From Plecoglossus altivelis (lineage: Eukaryota > Chordata > Actinopteri > Osmeriformes > Plecoglossidae), in the NCBI GenBank assembly GCA_036571765.1, contig BROE01000003.1:11684223-11748222 (forward strand): a stretch of DNA of 64,000 nucleotides. The letters run 5' to 3'. Under the pieces are notes generated by a model. The model was not told where the DNA came from and searched no databases. It saw only the letters and a program-made list of their open reading frames with translations. The position numbers and the translations under genes are program-made. The first letter of the stretch is position 1. The number at the start of each line of letters is the position of its first letter. Below, piece by piece: positions 33,923 to 47,000 of the stretch.

Positions 33923-36900
33923 CAGGCGTTCCAGGTCGTACTGATAGAAAAGCCGTACTCGTAACTTTTAAATAGATGCAGCTATGCTTATGCTTAACAA
34001 CGTTTAGTAACTCCAAACTGTCGGAAAATAAATAGCCAGCGTCGATATTACGGTATATTGTCTATTTAACAGAAACGTCTTACCGTCTTGGTAAAATGTA
34101 TTTAATTACTGACAACAACCAGTCTTAACTGCCAAATGAAAAAGTGCTGTACTGAAACATGCCGTTGGTCTATATCAGATATGAATACAACGAGGCCACT
34201 ACCAATGGTGATTAACGAAATTTCGTTAGTCAAAAAAACAACAACGTTAGTCTGATTGTATGCAAGTGACCTACTGTGCCTGAAATAATATCCATTCTTC
34301 ACAGAGAATGTATGGCGCATTTCTCCAGTTCACTTCGAGGCAATATTTGTAACGTTTCTGACCAAATTTCTCACTATTTGCAAGGTACCTATCATAGATT
34401 ATAAAAGGAAGTATTAGTTTAACAATTACAGGAGGTCCAAGATTAATGTTCAGGATTTAAGTGCAGCACTGTTTAGCGAGTGAAATTAAGTTACCAAAGG
34501 TTGCCTATAGTCTGGCAGCTCAAACAAACTATTTACACATTTTTAAGAAAGAAATATTTAGTCAATGACTTTTCACTGTCTTGAAAAGGTATAATATGTA
34601 GGCTACACAGCTCTCTTTAAAGAGCTGTTGCGACCAGGCTTTACTTCATAGGGCCCATGTCAGAGGATAAAGTTGACATCGCTAAAAAAGACCACAAGAG
34701 CGAGCTGTTTCCCTCGATCTAAAATAAGGGCTTTGTATCACGGTTGCATAGTGGACGGTTATGTCAAAACGCATTGTGATCATAGATTTCACATAGTGTA
34801 GTTGTAGAACTCGCCTGCAGAGATTACCACTGAGTAAAACCTCTCAGCCTGCAGCATTTGCCATTTGAGTCGGCACAAGGGACTACATTGCCCTGGCAGC
34901 TTATGTTTGACACTGTCAACATGTTGTCAGCATCTTGGTTTTCATGGCATCCAGGCAGACCTTGGGTGTTCCCAGCATGGCCCTGACTGTAGCAGATGAG
35001 GCCCGACGCAGGGCCCGTCTGGTGAGGGGATACTGGGGCTGCAGGGGGCCTGTTTCCTGAGGGCAGGTGCCATTATGGACCCTTGATTCACAGCAGGGGT
35101 GATGGTGAACACAAGGTGTAAAACATTCACGGTGGCCATCACTGGAGAAGGGGGGGGGGGGCGGACTTTGGAGGCTGCTTAAAGGGATCGCCGCCACCAC
35201 AGAACAACACACACCTGTACGTACTAATTGAGCTTACCTTTAATCCTTTTAACTTCTGACCCCGGTCTGTCTGTGTCTGTCTGTTTGATAAAGCTGTGTT
35301 CCAGTGGCCACTGCACAGTCACAACGCTTTCCACCACTCCTTAAACAAATTTACCTCAAACTTCTTTGCTAACATGCAAGAGCCCTGATATACAGTATGT
35401 GTCTGAATACCCCTAGGATTTCATTTGCTTCATTCCCAAAGCTTCTGGACTATCGCCCAATAATGGTGTGATGACAATGCCAGGGAGCCGCTGAGGCAGC
35501 TGAACCTGACAGAGAGCCGCTAGTGAAACACACTGCAAGGCCACCCTGCCGTGCAGCATTCAACGCAGAGGGTCACTAGAGGTATGACAACAAGCAACCA
35601 TCTGCCAACCAGTCTCTTCCACATGCCTGGCACGGCAAACGCGAAAGGAAAACGGAATATCAAACCACAATCATTCTCTCCCTATGTTTGTCTTTGTTTT
35701 TTCATTTGAATCTCATTGCATTGGACCTTGTTGTGGTTCCTATGGATGATGTGAGCTATAGGAAGAGAAGAGATTTTCATTTTTTTCCAAAATCACTTGT
35801 CCAGTGAGATGCCTCATACGAACTACCTTCATTGTTTATAGTTTCATTTTCATAAATTATACATTCAACACCTTTTGTTTGATGTCAGCGCTTGGCTCGT
35901 TGAAACCCTTCACTGACAGTAGAGGGTGATAGATGCAAAGATATGAGATGAGGCTGGGGCTGGGAAGAACCGTAAAGAAACTTGAAGCATCCCTTACAAG
36001 TTAGGATGCTTCCGTCAGCTTTGGCTCTGACATGTCTAACCGTTTTCTGAAACACACTGAGAGAGCTGCACAAGCCCAAATGACTTCTTTTAATTCAAGT
36101 GTAGTTCAATTATGTTTCTATCTTGATTCCCAAACTATTGTTTTGGGATGGCAGATGGAACCTTGTCTTCTCCCTGTAAGCACTGTGATGTGATCAAATA
36201 GGTTTTGCGCTTGCAGGTAAAGTTGTTTGTAACATGTATGTTTTTGTGTATTCAATTCTAATTGCCTGAGATGGCCACCAGCTGTTGAAGGTGATCCTGG
36301 AGGCAATGAGGAAAGGGGGAGAGGTCACTGGAAGTGTGAGGCGGGGGGGTGAGGTTGTACAGGTGCCCAACATCTGGCTGAGCCCTCAGGCATATCCTTG
36401 GGTTGATCTCAGACTGTGGAGTGACATGCCTAACCATGCTTCACAGCATCTGCATTATAGGTCTGAAGTCACTGTCAGTAGACACTGGCATACAGTGCGA
36501 GGCCTTGGTGGTACAGTACTGGTGCGTCTGTACGTGTGTGTGTGTGTGTGTGGGGGGGGGGTCTGTTGGGATGTGTGTGTGTGTTTGTGTATATATATTT
36601 GTTTGTACTACAAGCTGTGTTTTTCCTTTCAGTGGAGCAACTCATTGCAATGTGAAACCTAATGTTAAAAAGATGTCTCCTTTCTTTTTTAATCATACAG
36701 TATTTCTGTTATAATGCTATAGGGTTTCCACCACTGCCACATCCACTGACAAGGACTTCATTTCTCAACCTGATAGAGCAGAGCTTTCTTACGGAACCCT
36801 GGATATGAATGTACACAAACTATATTCTACTCCTGAATAGTTTAGATATTTTACGGTATTTTAAGGTGTATCAGGTGCCTCCTAATGTTGTTTTCCCCAC

Positions 36901-38117
36901 TCGTGAAATATGGAGGGTAGTCCCATCTCAGTTGCATTTCATCACACTCCAAAGAGGGGCTCAATATCTAAGAGGACATATTTTCTTGTTCTTATGTGTG
37001 CAGTCACCATCAGTATAATCCTCAGATTTAGCTAATCAAATTAAATTGTCTGAAAGTCTTGGGACTAGAAGCCAATTCTGTAGAAGCCATTCGATCTATT
37101 TTAAACTATTCAATATGCCTTCTGAACCTTGCCACTGACTGACCATATTTATATAATGGCTGAGATCATTTGCTGTTTATGGAAAAAAGTTGGTGTAAGA
37201 TTGTAACCATGCAGGGGCCTGTTTTCATTTCATGGTACAATTACTAGTAATATATAAGTGTTACATAAAATGCTTTACATTGTCAAGTACATGGTTTTAC
37301 AACTGGCTGACATCCAAAACATGGACTTAGTTTAAAAGCGAATAAGATTAGAAGCCCTTTCAAGTGCTGTATAGAGCAAAGCTTAGAACACTCGCTTTCC
37401 ACTCCTGTGCATGTTTGATGTTGTTAGCCGCTGCAAACAGTTCCTCCAAACATGGATCAAGGGCAAATATTATGTTCTGAAAGAAACAAACTAGAGTTGA
37501 GTTTATATAATGAATATCTTGAAGATAGCCTCGAATGTTGTGTAAGCTTCCGTGGTGTGGATACTGTTAAGCGCTCTATTTGACACCGCCTTACAGACTT
37601 TTTACTATTTCTTGCTGTGAGAGAATTTAAATCGTATCCGTTTACATAGGCCTATATCAGTGGTCCTCCATTTCTTCTAAGACGCTAAATTACATGGAAG
37701 ATATTTGCGATTTAAACGAATGCTAAGAGCACTTGCTGGCTCGAAATTAGATGTGGTCTTTACTTAGAAAAATGCATTCTGTACGATTATGGAAAAAATA
37801 GACAGTTTGGAGTAGCACTTGTCAGTTGTCCATTATAAAACTATCTTTAATGAATAATTTTTCACAGCGCTTTGCAGCAATGGAATGCAGCAGACTAATC
37901 GAAGAGCACAACATCCTCTGAAAATACAAAGCCTAATGATTGAATAGCATTTTCAAATTCCTAAATAACTGTTATTTACCTGTGTATAAAAAGCTATTCC
38001 TTATGAATGTTTCGTTTGACATTCAAAGCTAAACAGGCCCTTTATCGTTTCCCCGCCACTTATTCTAGTTTGTAGTCATAAATAGATGTCTATTTATCTT
38101 ACCAGACGTATTGCATC

Positions 38118-38794
38118 TTAAATATTTGCCATTCCTTTCTTTAGTTCGTATGTTAAATCTTTACAAATATCAAGCTGAGTTTGACTCCTGACTTTACTGT
38201 CTCTCGCCATAGCCTCTGCTCTCTGTAACATTGTCTGATGTATTCCGTTTAACTGTGCTGCTGTAGGGGCGGTTTGTCCGGGGTTACTGTGGAGGTGTCC
38301 AAAAGCGCCATAGTTCGAGTAACCCGTAAAGAGCGGGGAAGTGTAATAAACGTGTCTGGAGAGCGCCGCACTGTGAGGAAAGGCCCGCGATGGTGAGGCA
38401 GCACGCATGGTGATGTCAGCACGATGTCCAATTCCCATGGTCTGGGAAGTGTCGCTAATTCCTTTACATTTGTCGGACGAAGTTGCAATCTCAGCGAGCG
38501 ACCACAGTTTGGGTTTGGGGGCAGAAGGGGGAGCATGAATGACCGAGGCTGCATTGCTTGGAACAGGGTCAAAGTTGCGCCTCGGTGATTGACTGGCAGT
38601 GCTGAGTGACTCTGATATCCTCTCCACTCCGAGCTGCACAGTTTGGGGGGACTCTGACACTGGCCCCAGTCTTTCAGACAGCCTCCTATCACCATGGTCT
38701 TTTATATCCGACTCTGTTGGCGCAACGTGGTCCATGTTACTGTCCTCTTGGTATTTCTCAGAAGCGATTCGCCCTGGATTTGGGTGGTGTCCAA
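38118..38794 (-). other. irx5: irx5 exon 3
   Basis: Encodes residues 216-440 plus TAA. Contains SVIHAPP...KPKLWSLAEIATSSDK, the aromatic segment HVYYTSPLFTGYSNYGAFGH and the C-terminal QLDICKDLTYELKKGMANI, all with clear counterparts in IRX5. It is shorter than mammalian IRX5 because the Pro/Ala-rich expansions are absent. Confidence 0.92.
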
Positions 38795-40193
38795 CTACAA
38801 GCAAAAAAGATAAGGTCATGTCAGGATTACACTAATGCGACACGCAATTGCAAAAAGTAGGGACAGTTATAAATAGGATAATTTAATTACAAATATCTTG
38901 TCACAATACTTGGCCGTAAGGTAGTCAAGACATTTATGAAATATTAATTAGATTTTATATATATTCATATAGTTATTTGATATGAAAAGTAGGCTAAATG
39001 TATCTGTGTTAATGTGTTCCCAAGGTGTATAAGACCATTTTATTAAAACTATTTAAGATCCAAAATAGTTTTTACGCACCTGTTTCTTTAGACTCAGTTT
39101 CCTCAGAGTGTTTTAACTGTTCTTCATCCTCATCATTTCTCTCCAGGTCAATGTTGTCATCCTCCTCCTCATCCTCACTTCTGTTCCTGGGGGTCCATGT
39201 CATTTTATTCTCTTTCTTTAACCGCCTTCTGGCGTTTGCGAACCAGGTGGATACTTGGGTCAGAGTCATTTTAGTGATGATAGCCAACATGATCTTCTCG
39301 CCTTTGGTCGGGTACGGGTTCTTGCGGTGTTCGTTGAGCCACGCTTTGAGAGTTGCCGTCGCATCTCTTGTTGCATTTTTACGGTATGCTGGGTCTCCAT
39401 ATGCATAAGGCCCAAGGGCCCCACCAAAAGGGTGATATTCTAAAGAACCGGTGATTCCAGAAGATGGATCATATGCGGAACCCTTAAAAAGTGAGATAAT
39501 TGTGGTTTTTAAAATGCAGATCAAAGTTTCCCGTTATCATAGTCGTGTGGGTGTTTAGGTTGAGATGAGACAAATGTTACTTATCAGTTATAATAAAGCC
39601 AGTATGCTAAGCCAAAAAAAGATGGGATTGCTTTCAACACAACTTTTTCGCCAATGCGTAATCTATTAGACATCTTTCAATACGAACAACGTTAACATTT
39701 GCATGTAGCATGATGTAGGCCTAATATCAAGAATGTGTCATACACAATTGCCTACACATTTACAGTAACTTCAACGATATGTGAATTTATTATTTATCTC
39801 CGGGGTTGATCGTTTTATTTTTTACTTTTACGCACAACTTAGATTTGGGTTCCACGGATTGTACGGTATGCGGACCTTTAACTGCATTATTTAACATAAC
39901 TGAATTTCCCTAACTTTGAGACACCACAGATAATTTGTACACATACTCACCACAAACGAATTCAATGAAGCTGCAGTTCTAGGCTCTCCACTGTACTGCA
40001 GGTGAGAGTTGAAACCAGGCGATGAACTATTGAACGCAGCGGATCCGGCGTACGGCGCGAAAGCTGATCCTGACGACGACCGTCCAAGTTCCTCCGTCCT
40101 AGGTCCTAATAGCATACTCGGAGTAAATGTAGGGCAGGAATGTAGAGCCAGCGAAACCGACGGCTGGAACAGAAAGCCCTGAGGATACGCCAT
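38118..40193 (-). CDS. irx5: Iroquois homeobox protein 5
   Basis: DNA-binding TALE-class homeodomain transcription factor of the Iroquois family, acting in the nucleus in neural, retinal and cardiac patterning in vertebrates. Three exons (243 + 403 + 677 nt) give 440 residues. The N-terminus MAYPQGFLFQPSVSLALHSC with RTEELGRSSSGSAF...PYAG is the IRX5 signature. The homeodomain is at about residues 113-175 (DPAYRKNATRDATATLKAWL, then the TALE-type PYPTKGEK and WFANARRRLKKENKMTW), followed by an acidic tract (SEDEEEDDNIDLE), the conserved KPKLWSLAEIATSSDK block at about 309-324, and a C-terminal YELKKGMANI like that of mammalian IRX5. The start ATG has a strong context (GTCACCATGG). It may be the b ohnologue, since no irx3/irx6 partner is in view. 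Confidence 0.95.
39080..39482 (-). other. irx5: irx5 exon 2 (homeodomain)
   Basis: Encodes residues 82-215: GSAYDPSS..., the whole homeodomain and the acidic segment, ending SEETESKET at a GTGCGT donor in phase 1. The three-residue loop extension (PYP) defines the TALE class, and WFANARRR is recognition helix 3. Confidence 0.93.
39951..40193 (-). other. irx5: irx5 exon 1
   Basis: Encodes residues 1-81, ending SLNSFV at a GTGAGT donor in phase 0. Contains the IRX5-specific N-terminal region, Ser/Ala-rich with no DNA-binding part. Confidence 0.9.
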
Positions 40194-40440
40194 GGTGACT
40201 TCCAAAAGTTAGCCACTCTGGACTAGTGCGCTTTCGCCCAAGACGCGCACACAGACGAGATATGCATTAAGAAAAACACATCTGACGATTGTGATTGTCC
40301 CTCAATGTGCAGTTAGAAGTGGGGCAACTTCAATTATTTAAGTACCATTTCAAACTGTTTCTGTTTGGTCGTTTTTGGAGCTGCCAGTTGGGTAGATTAG
40401 TCGACACCAGCTTGCGAGCGCAACGCGTTGCGAATGTCAC
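40194..40440 (-). promoter_or_regulatory. Presumed irx5 5' UTR and promoter
   Basis: Sequence directly upstream of the irx5 ATG with CpG-containing segments (AAGACGCGCACAC and the 40419-40432 palindrome). A TTAAATAA-like element on the minus strand near 40336-40343 could be a weak TATA-like box. No transcription start can be fixed from sequence. Confidence 0.35.
40419..40432. promoter_or_regulatory. 14-bp perfect palindrome CGCAACGCGTTGCG
   Basis: Perfect self-complementary CpG-rich element about 226 bp upstream of the irx5 start codon. Possibly a dimeric factor-binding site; no specific factor assigned. Confidence 0.45.
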
Positions 40441-40554
40441 CCTGCCAGATCCTAGAAATTGAGAATTCTGAATCGAATGCGCTCCTCCTGAAAGGGGAGT
40501 CAGTGAAAGAAGAGCAACCTCATTGTATTATTGTCAGCTCCACCCCCGTCAATA

Positions 40555-40598
40555 CACGCGCGCGCGCGCGCACTCACACACACACACACACACACACG
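40555..40598. repeat. (CG)n-(CA)n alternating tract
   Basis: About seven CG dinucleotides followed, after a CTCA interruption, by about twelve CA units. Alternating purine-pyrimidine with CG is the classic Z-DNA-prone composition. It lies about 360 bp upstream of the irx5 ATG. Confidence 0.8.
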
Positions 40599-40599
40599 C

Positions 40600-43022
40600 T
40601 TTGGGGTACACGTATTTCAAGAGACTGATATTCACATGATCATATTAACCGTGTCCATTAATGCGATGACTCTGTGTCAAAATGTAATTGACTCAGACTG
40701 TATGCCAATAGTTTTCTTTCAACTATTGATCACCCTGGTGTTAACGATGGCGCCCGTTAACCGAAAGGGTTCGCTGTTTATCCTATCAATTGGTTATTCT
40801 AACCTGGCTGTCAAACTTTGCCATATGCAACCTACTGAAACCAAATCGAATACAAAAAGTAATACAGGCTTCGTTTTGAGCGAATTCATTAAGTTTTTTT
40901 TTTTTTCTTTGAAAAATTATCAGCCTATGATATCAGCCAATGCAAGCTCACAACAAAGGCACGTCAGTAGTGGACGTTGTTGCCGTTGAATCGTCTTTGA
41001 AGTAGCCGGTCTGGACTAACTGAAATACCTACTGGACTTCCGGATACAATAATCACAGATCTACAAGCATTGTGATGCACTCAGAAAAGATTAGTAAAGA
41101 AAATAATCCTCATTCATACACTCTAATGATGTCTAAAGATCTGTTCAACAGTTATAGCAAACTGTTCCTCAGTTGCTGGCAAAAAAATAGCCAGTAAAAA
41201 CCTTACAATTTAAACTAGGTCATCATATCTATGTACATTTATATCAAAAACTTAATTCATATCAACAATCCACTTCTTTTTTCATCCAAACCATTGTCTT
41301 GGTTTAATGAGACAATTACAAATGAAGTACATTATGGCAACAGCTCTAGAGTGGATACTAATGGTGTGGTGATATTGTGATGTCTTTATCTGTTACTATA
41401 CTATGACAACTCTCTGTAACTCTCTGTGCGAGCAGTGTTAAGCTTCTTTGTAGTTGCTATAATTAGAGTGGTACTTAACGAGTGACATTCAGTCTGCCTA
41501 TGACAGGAATGTCTGTGGTCAGTCATCAGTCAGATACATCGTCTTTACTCACACATTGACCTTTTGGATATGGATCATGGATTCTAAGTAACAGTGAACA
41601 TATATTTTTTTTATAATTGTTTTTCCTATCAGCTAACCTACTTGCTTGGATTGCAGATAGGTTTCCAGGTAAGCGTTCCTTTTCACTTCATCCACAAGAC
41701 AGACTGCGATCATAACTAATGTTGAAAGCTTTGTTCGAGATCATTTCTTTTACCTGAAAAGGAATAATAGGATTTTAAGAATAGATCCCTTCAATGTTAT
41801 TTCATTATAATGACATGTTCCATGTCGCCTACAACATGAATAATGAGTGAATACCTGAACCTTATAGATTTTAATACTTTTCTGTTTATTTGACTAATAT
41901 GGAAAAGGCAGATATTGCAGGGCACTGAACTATTTCGACTGCTTATGACTGCAAGAAGCTTTGGATGATATAACCAAAATAAAGAACGACACAAATTACT
42001 GAAGTGGTGTCAAGGAGCTGTAGAGAAGGGAGCAGGCTACCTTGATTTGAGAAGGAGTCAATAACCTCAGCCACTAAACGAATATTGATTGGGCATAATG
42101 AAGCTTGAGTAATGTGAAGACGCTCCCCTTAAGGAGTCTCTCTAAGCGCATCACAAGCATGACTGCACTGCGTACGGCTGCCGGGTGAAATGATGCAGGT
42201 GACGAGCAGATCGTTTTATGGATCATAGGCAGTTTTCTAGCCCGCACACCACAGATGGGTTTAATAGATTAGAAATGGCATTTTCACGCTTTTTAAAACA
42301 TCCCTTCGTTAATGTGGTACTGCAGTATAAGGGGGCGGGGGTGTGTGGGGGTGTGTGTGGGGGGGGGCTGCAGACCCTAAGTAGGTAGTAGGTTTACTGT
42401 AGAAGGTTTGAAGGTTTTGGATCTGTGTGATACAGTTGGTTGAAAATTATTTGAAATGAGTAAGCAGTTATGGATGTAGTTTAGTTTGTGTAAGGTACCC
42501 TTAGCTGAACACAAATTCTCAAACCAACCATGCATATTTTCCTTTAATGCATTTTTAACCCAAATTTGAGTGATATCAGACAGCTACCATGGTGTTGAAC
42601 TGCATCACATGGAAACAGCTTGAATGAACACAGCTGAATATTTAAAGAAATACACTTTTCAATTTAACCATCTAGTCATCTTTCTCTAAGGCATAATCTT
42701 TCTTTTGTGAAGATAAATTCACAGATGAAAGGAGTTGGCACTCTCCTTTTTATAGTCATCACAAATTAGCTTAGCCCAGGGGGCACAACAGTAAAGGTTA
42801 CTTGTAAACATTGTTTGATTAATTGAAAATACTTCTTTTTAAATAGTTATCTAAGTAAGAAATGTAGTCATGAACTTAAACATAATTACTTCCCATGGGC
42901 ATGACTGTAAAGCCTTCTTTGTAAATGAAAAATATTATCACAATGACTCATGTTGGTTTCTCTTTTATTGACTAGAAGGGGACATGTAAATGTATGTTTA
43001 TTTGTTTTTGTTCCATTGGCAG
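40600..43022. other. irx5 / SOWAH-like divergent intergenic region
   Basis: About 2.4 kb of AT-rich sequence with a T-run near 40893 and a G-rich stretch at about 42331-42368. It should contain the SOWAH-like promoter or a 5' intron. I searched the plus strand for the N-terminal SOWAH winged-helix domain by eye and found none. Confidence 0.45.
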
Positions 43023-44069
43023 GTAACGCAGACCAGCACAATGGAATCCCATTCAGGAATCCCACCCAAGGAGGTGGACCCATGTTTTCTAAATCATGAC
43101 AACGAGGCCCAGACTTCAACAGCAGAAAAAGTAATTGATAGACCAAACTTTGAAGATCAGACTCAAACACCAGTCCAGGAAAGACTGCCTGATCTAGCAC
43201 TGGTTCAAGATTTGACAGGACTGAAAAATAATGATGAAGATTTTGAACGAGACCATGACATACTCAAAGTGCTAGACAACCATCAAACACAGGACGAGGA
43301 AACAAAATACTCTTTAGACCAGAAGCAAAAACATGAGAAAGAAAAACAAAGCAAGGAAGTAGAAGATCAAGAATTGGATCAAGGAGGACTTCAGTGTCAT
43401 GTAAGACCAGGTCATCAGCTCCATGGCCCACCTGTATGCCAAGAGACACCACATAATCTAGAACTGGGTCACCATGACCAAGACAGACTCCACTGTGGAG
43501 ACTTGGACTCAGCTCAAGACCAAGAGGAACTCTGTTTTACAGATATGGATTCAGACCATGAACAAAAAAGACTTTATGGTTTAGAGTTGGACCAAGATCA
43601 GGACCGGAAAAGCCTTGATGCTTTACCAGAAGGTCATGTAGAAGTAGATGTTCTGTATGCCTTACACCAAAATCAAACTCAACATGAGGACCAAGCAGTA
43701 AGTCCCGATACTACACATATTTCTGTCAAATATGAATTAAACGAGTTAGACCAAGTTCCATTTGAGAAGAAAGGCATTGAAGGCAACGCAGAGCAGGACC
43801 ACATCCAGTTGCATGAGCCACATAATGGCCGGGCACAGGATCTAGATCTTAGTTTAGTTCAAAATTCTGACCCCTCACCTGGTATTGATCCAAACCAACA
43901 GCAGTACCAAAACAAACAGCCTGTAACAGAACAAGTGACATCCATTGGACCCTCCTTGCCCGACCCAACAAACCCTGACCAAGAGCCAGTCAGTGATAAC
44001 CCTTGTGGGGGTGAGGCTGGGGAGCCAGGTGGCAGCATCCCAGCCTTCGTGATCACTCAGGCACAGGAT
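43023..44069 (+). other. SOWAH-like gene: acidic Gln/Asp-rich exon
   Basis: Begins after a pyrimidine-rich CAG acceptor and ends AQD|GTGAGT in phase 0. Encodes a very hydrophilic, disordered-looking 343-residue segment with loosely repeated LDQDQ, LGHHDQD, LDSAQDQEEL and DSDHEQ-type units. No stop in more than 1 kb and good splice sites support coding. No domain recognised. Confidence 0.72.
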
Positions 44070-47000
44070 GTGAGTAAGACACAATGCCTGATGGGAAATA
44101 TGCACATCTCGCCCTCATCTATATTCATAGGTTTCAACTGTTCCCTCTCGACACGGGATCACACTGCCAAATGTCTACTCTTCTTCAACCTCTTTGTTTT
44201 CACCACTCGCAGGTAGCCCTTCTTCAAGGTTGCTGGCTTTGTTCTTTGTTTAAACGATGCCTCTGATCAAGTTCAAAGCCCACGTTTTCTGACAGCTTTT
44301 TACACCAATCTGGGTCTTATTCAGTTTCATCGAACCACTTTCCAACTCATAACTCAATATTTCACTCTATTTTTCATATTTTACCTAGTTTCTTAGGTTG
44401 AGGCTGAAAATTATGCACCCACGTCCTGGTTTCTCATATCATATAGTTAATTAGAGATGAATAAACATCTATGATACATTTGTGAAAGAAAATATCTTGG
44501 CCTGAATCCTGAAGCTTGTTGTTTAATAGGCATGAAACCTTTTCCCATATAATGTTGGTTGTTCAAACTACATTTTTCACTCATCGCTGTGTTACAACAC
44601 CCTGTTAGCTGGGCGTTGTGTTTTGGTATACGGAAATGCAACTGTTTCATTGCAGTTTGATTTTGTATGTTGATATTCCAGCTCCAAGGTCTGTTTCCAG
44701 CCCCTTTGTACACTGTCATTTATTCATTGTTGAATCTGTCTGAACGTTCCAAAAGCAAAACATTGACATGTATTTGATAATTGAAAAGTCTGGATAATTC
44801 AAGCTTATTAAATACGAAAATACATCTATATGCAAATAAGTGAAAATATTGGGCACCCACTCTGTCACAAAGCACTTTGGCTACATACTGTAACTGTACT
44901 TCTGAATCTGTGAGGCTTATGGCTGTGCCAGGGGATTCTGAAGGAGTAAACATGTGAGAATTTAACTCTCTTACAGTGCTCCTGTGATAGATTCCATTAC
45001 CCACCCTTGTGTGTACATGTTCACTGATCCGAACCGCCTTCAAATAAGTTTCCTCAGAACCCATCCCGCATATGGTGGAGGAGCACTTAAACCAAATTGA
45101 CTTTAGCGATCTGAATTATGAAGATACCGATATCATGCATAAAGTTATTTACCCCTCAGAAGAATTCGAATAAGTAATTCCCTTGGATTGCGATACGGGG
45201 GGAACTAATATGAATGCAAATAGGATTAGGCTCCTGCATTAGTGTCTGATAAACAATTTACAGGCCTGAGTGTTCACTGGGGAATACACACACTCTCCTG
45301 CAGAGGTAATAGGAAGATGCCAATCCAGAAAGAGAAGGAGAAAAATGAAGAGAGCGAGTGTCGGAGAAGTATTGAGAGAGAGGCAGAAAAGGGAGAGAGA
45401 GAATGAAGGAAAGAGAGAACGACAGAGAGAGGCAGGGATAAAGAGAGGAACTGAGAAAAGGGAGGGAAAGAGAGAGGGCACTCCTGTGTACCCCTGCTCT
45501 AAGGTCCTTATCTCAAGTAACCCTTGAGTTCCTGACATCATTAGGTCTGACTGTGCTATTTTGTTCTGTATCAAATGTCTACTGTTGGCGCACCTTCGAT
45601 GTAAGCGGTTTTACCTCAGATTTCAGATATTGTGCCATTTTGCCCTCTAAATCTTGAATAACATTTGTATTTTATGTATTAAAAAGCAATGCTAACATTC
45701 TTAGCCGATCTAATTGAGTTTTACTACACCAATAACTATATAGATGTCAAAGAGATCATGAAGAAGATCAGGGATATTTCTGAAGGCAGAAAGCTATTTT
45801 GGTCATGATTACGACCCACTTTGAGGTGTGCTGTAGCAAGCTTTAAAAGACGATAAAGGTAAAAAAAAATCTTCAGTGAATATATTTATATTCCAGATTG
45901 TGACAAACCGAACAGTATTGGGAAAACGTAATGGGGTAACATGTCTATTCAAATTTGGCATGGCATTTTAAAACAACATAGCACTGCTGTTTGCTGTCCT
46001 TGAGTAGCACACCAGGGCTGTCATGGTCCTCGTTCCCTTGTTGCTACATCGTTGTCAAGCCACTGTGAAATCCCTGCTCCCTTGCCTTTGATTCGGGATG
46101 TACGTCTACAACGGAATTTACTTAATTATTGTCTTCTTTTCGTTGCTACCTCCGTATACTGCCCTTGCATCTACTGTTGTGTTGCTAAATGAACATGGAC
46201 ACTGCATTTTTCTGTACCTGCTAATGGCCTATGCTTGGCAGATAGTCAGTGTCTTTGATGACACGTGTATGACAGTCACTGCAACCAATTACAGTCCCCT
46301 CTATGTCATGTATGGTGAAACTTGCTACCAACACCGGCCTTCTCATCTAAAAACCCGTCGATTGATAGCAAATCATTTACATCTTGTTTTTAGAAAAAAA
46401 TAAATGTTTGGACAGTGCGGTATTCATGTACTTTTGCTCAAAATGTTGTTTTACACTAAACTGTCTGCAATGCAATGTTCTGAGCATGTGTGATAAAATG
46501 CTTGCTGTTTACATGTAATGCAAGTGTATATTTTACTGTTGTTTTCAGTAAGTTCTGATAATTATAACACTTTTAAAACAAAAAGCTTCTCATTGCTAGA
46601 GTTTTTGTCTTAAGCCGATTGGGCATGTGTAATTAATTAATTGCAACAGCTTAAAAGAGAATGCTTTATTAGAATTCCATAATGGTCAAACCAGAGGTAC
46701 TGATAGACTGACTGAAATCACATACATTAGAGTGATTTGATTAATCATTTTTTTCACTGCATTTCTATTAGCTTTGTGTGCATCGATGTGTGTTTCTATG
46801 TTGGGCTTTTGTTGGTATGATCATGATTTCAGCAGTTAGATCTTTAGTAAATCGATGTGTGAGTGTTTCAGCAGTTGTGGTGTGTGCGCATGTATGTGTG
46901 AGAGTGTGAGTTAAGGACAATAGCGTGTGGGTAATTAGCTCTCGAGGGACGTCAGTCTTAAACAATTAAAGGACAATCGTAGCTTTTGGGGGGACCCTAA

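Larger units (their letters stand above)
30712..38117. other. irx5-lamb4 intergenic region
   Basis: About 7.4 kb between the lamb4 start and the irx5 stop (both genes on the minus strand). It is mostly AT-rich and apparently unique. Contained items: (GA)n at 32497-32545, GGAA repeats near 32561-32612, an RFX-like palindrome at 33906-33922, and a G-run near 35151-35162. None of the open frames has recognisable domains or coding-like composition. It probably holds the lamb4 promoter, the irx5 3' UTR and possibly irx5 enhancers. Confidence 0.5.

Noticed and set aside
34916..35212. 98-residue minus-strand open frame rich in Pro/Ser/Cys
   Set aside because: Intergenic with no domain and no neighbouring exons; a second frame is equally open.
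40428..40989. Plus-strand open frames between irx5 and the SOWAH-like gene, considered as a possible SOWAH N-terminal exon
   Set aside because: They run through the CG/CA repeat and show no SOWAH-domain similarity.
46098..46403. 101-residue plus-strand open frame with hydrophobic segments
   Set aside because: No recognisable family, lies within an intron, no splice or promoter context; likely chance in AT-rich DNA.
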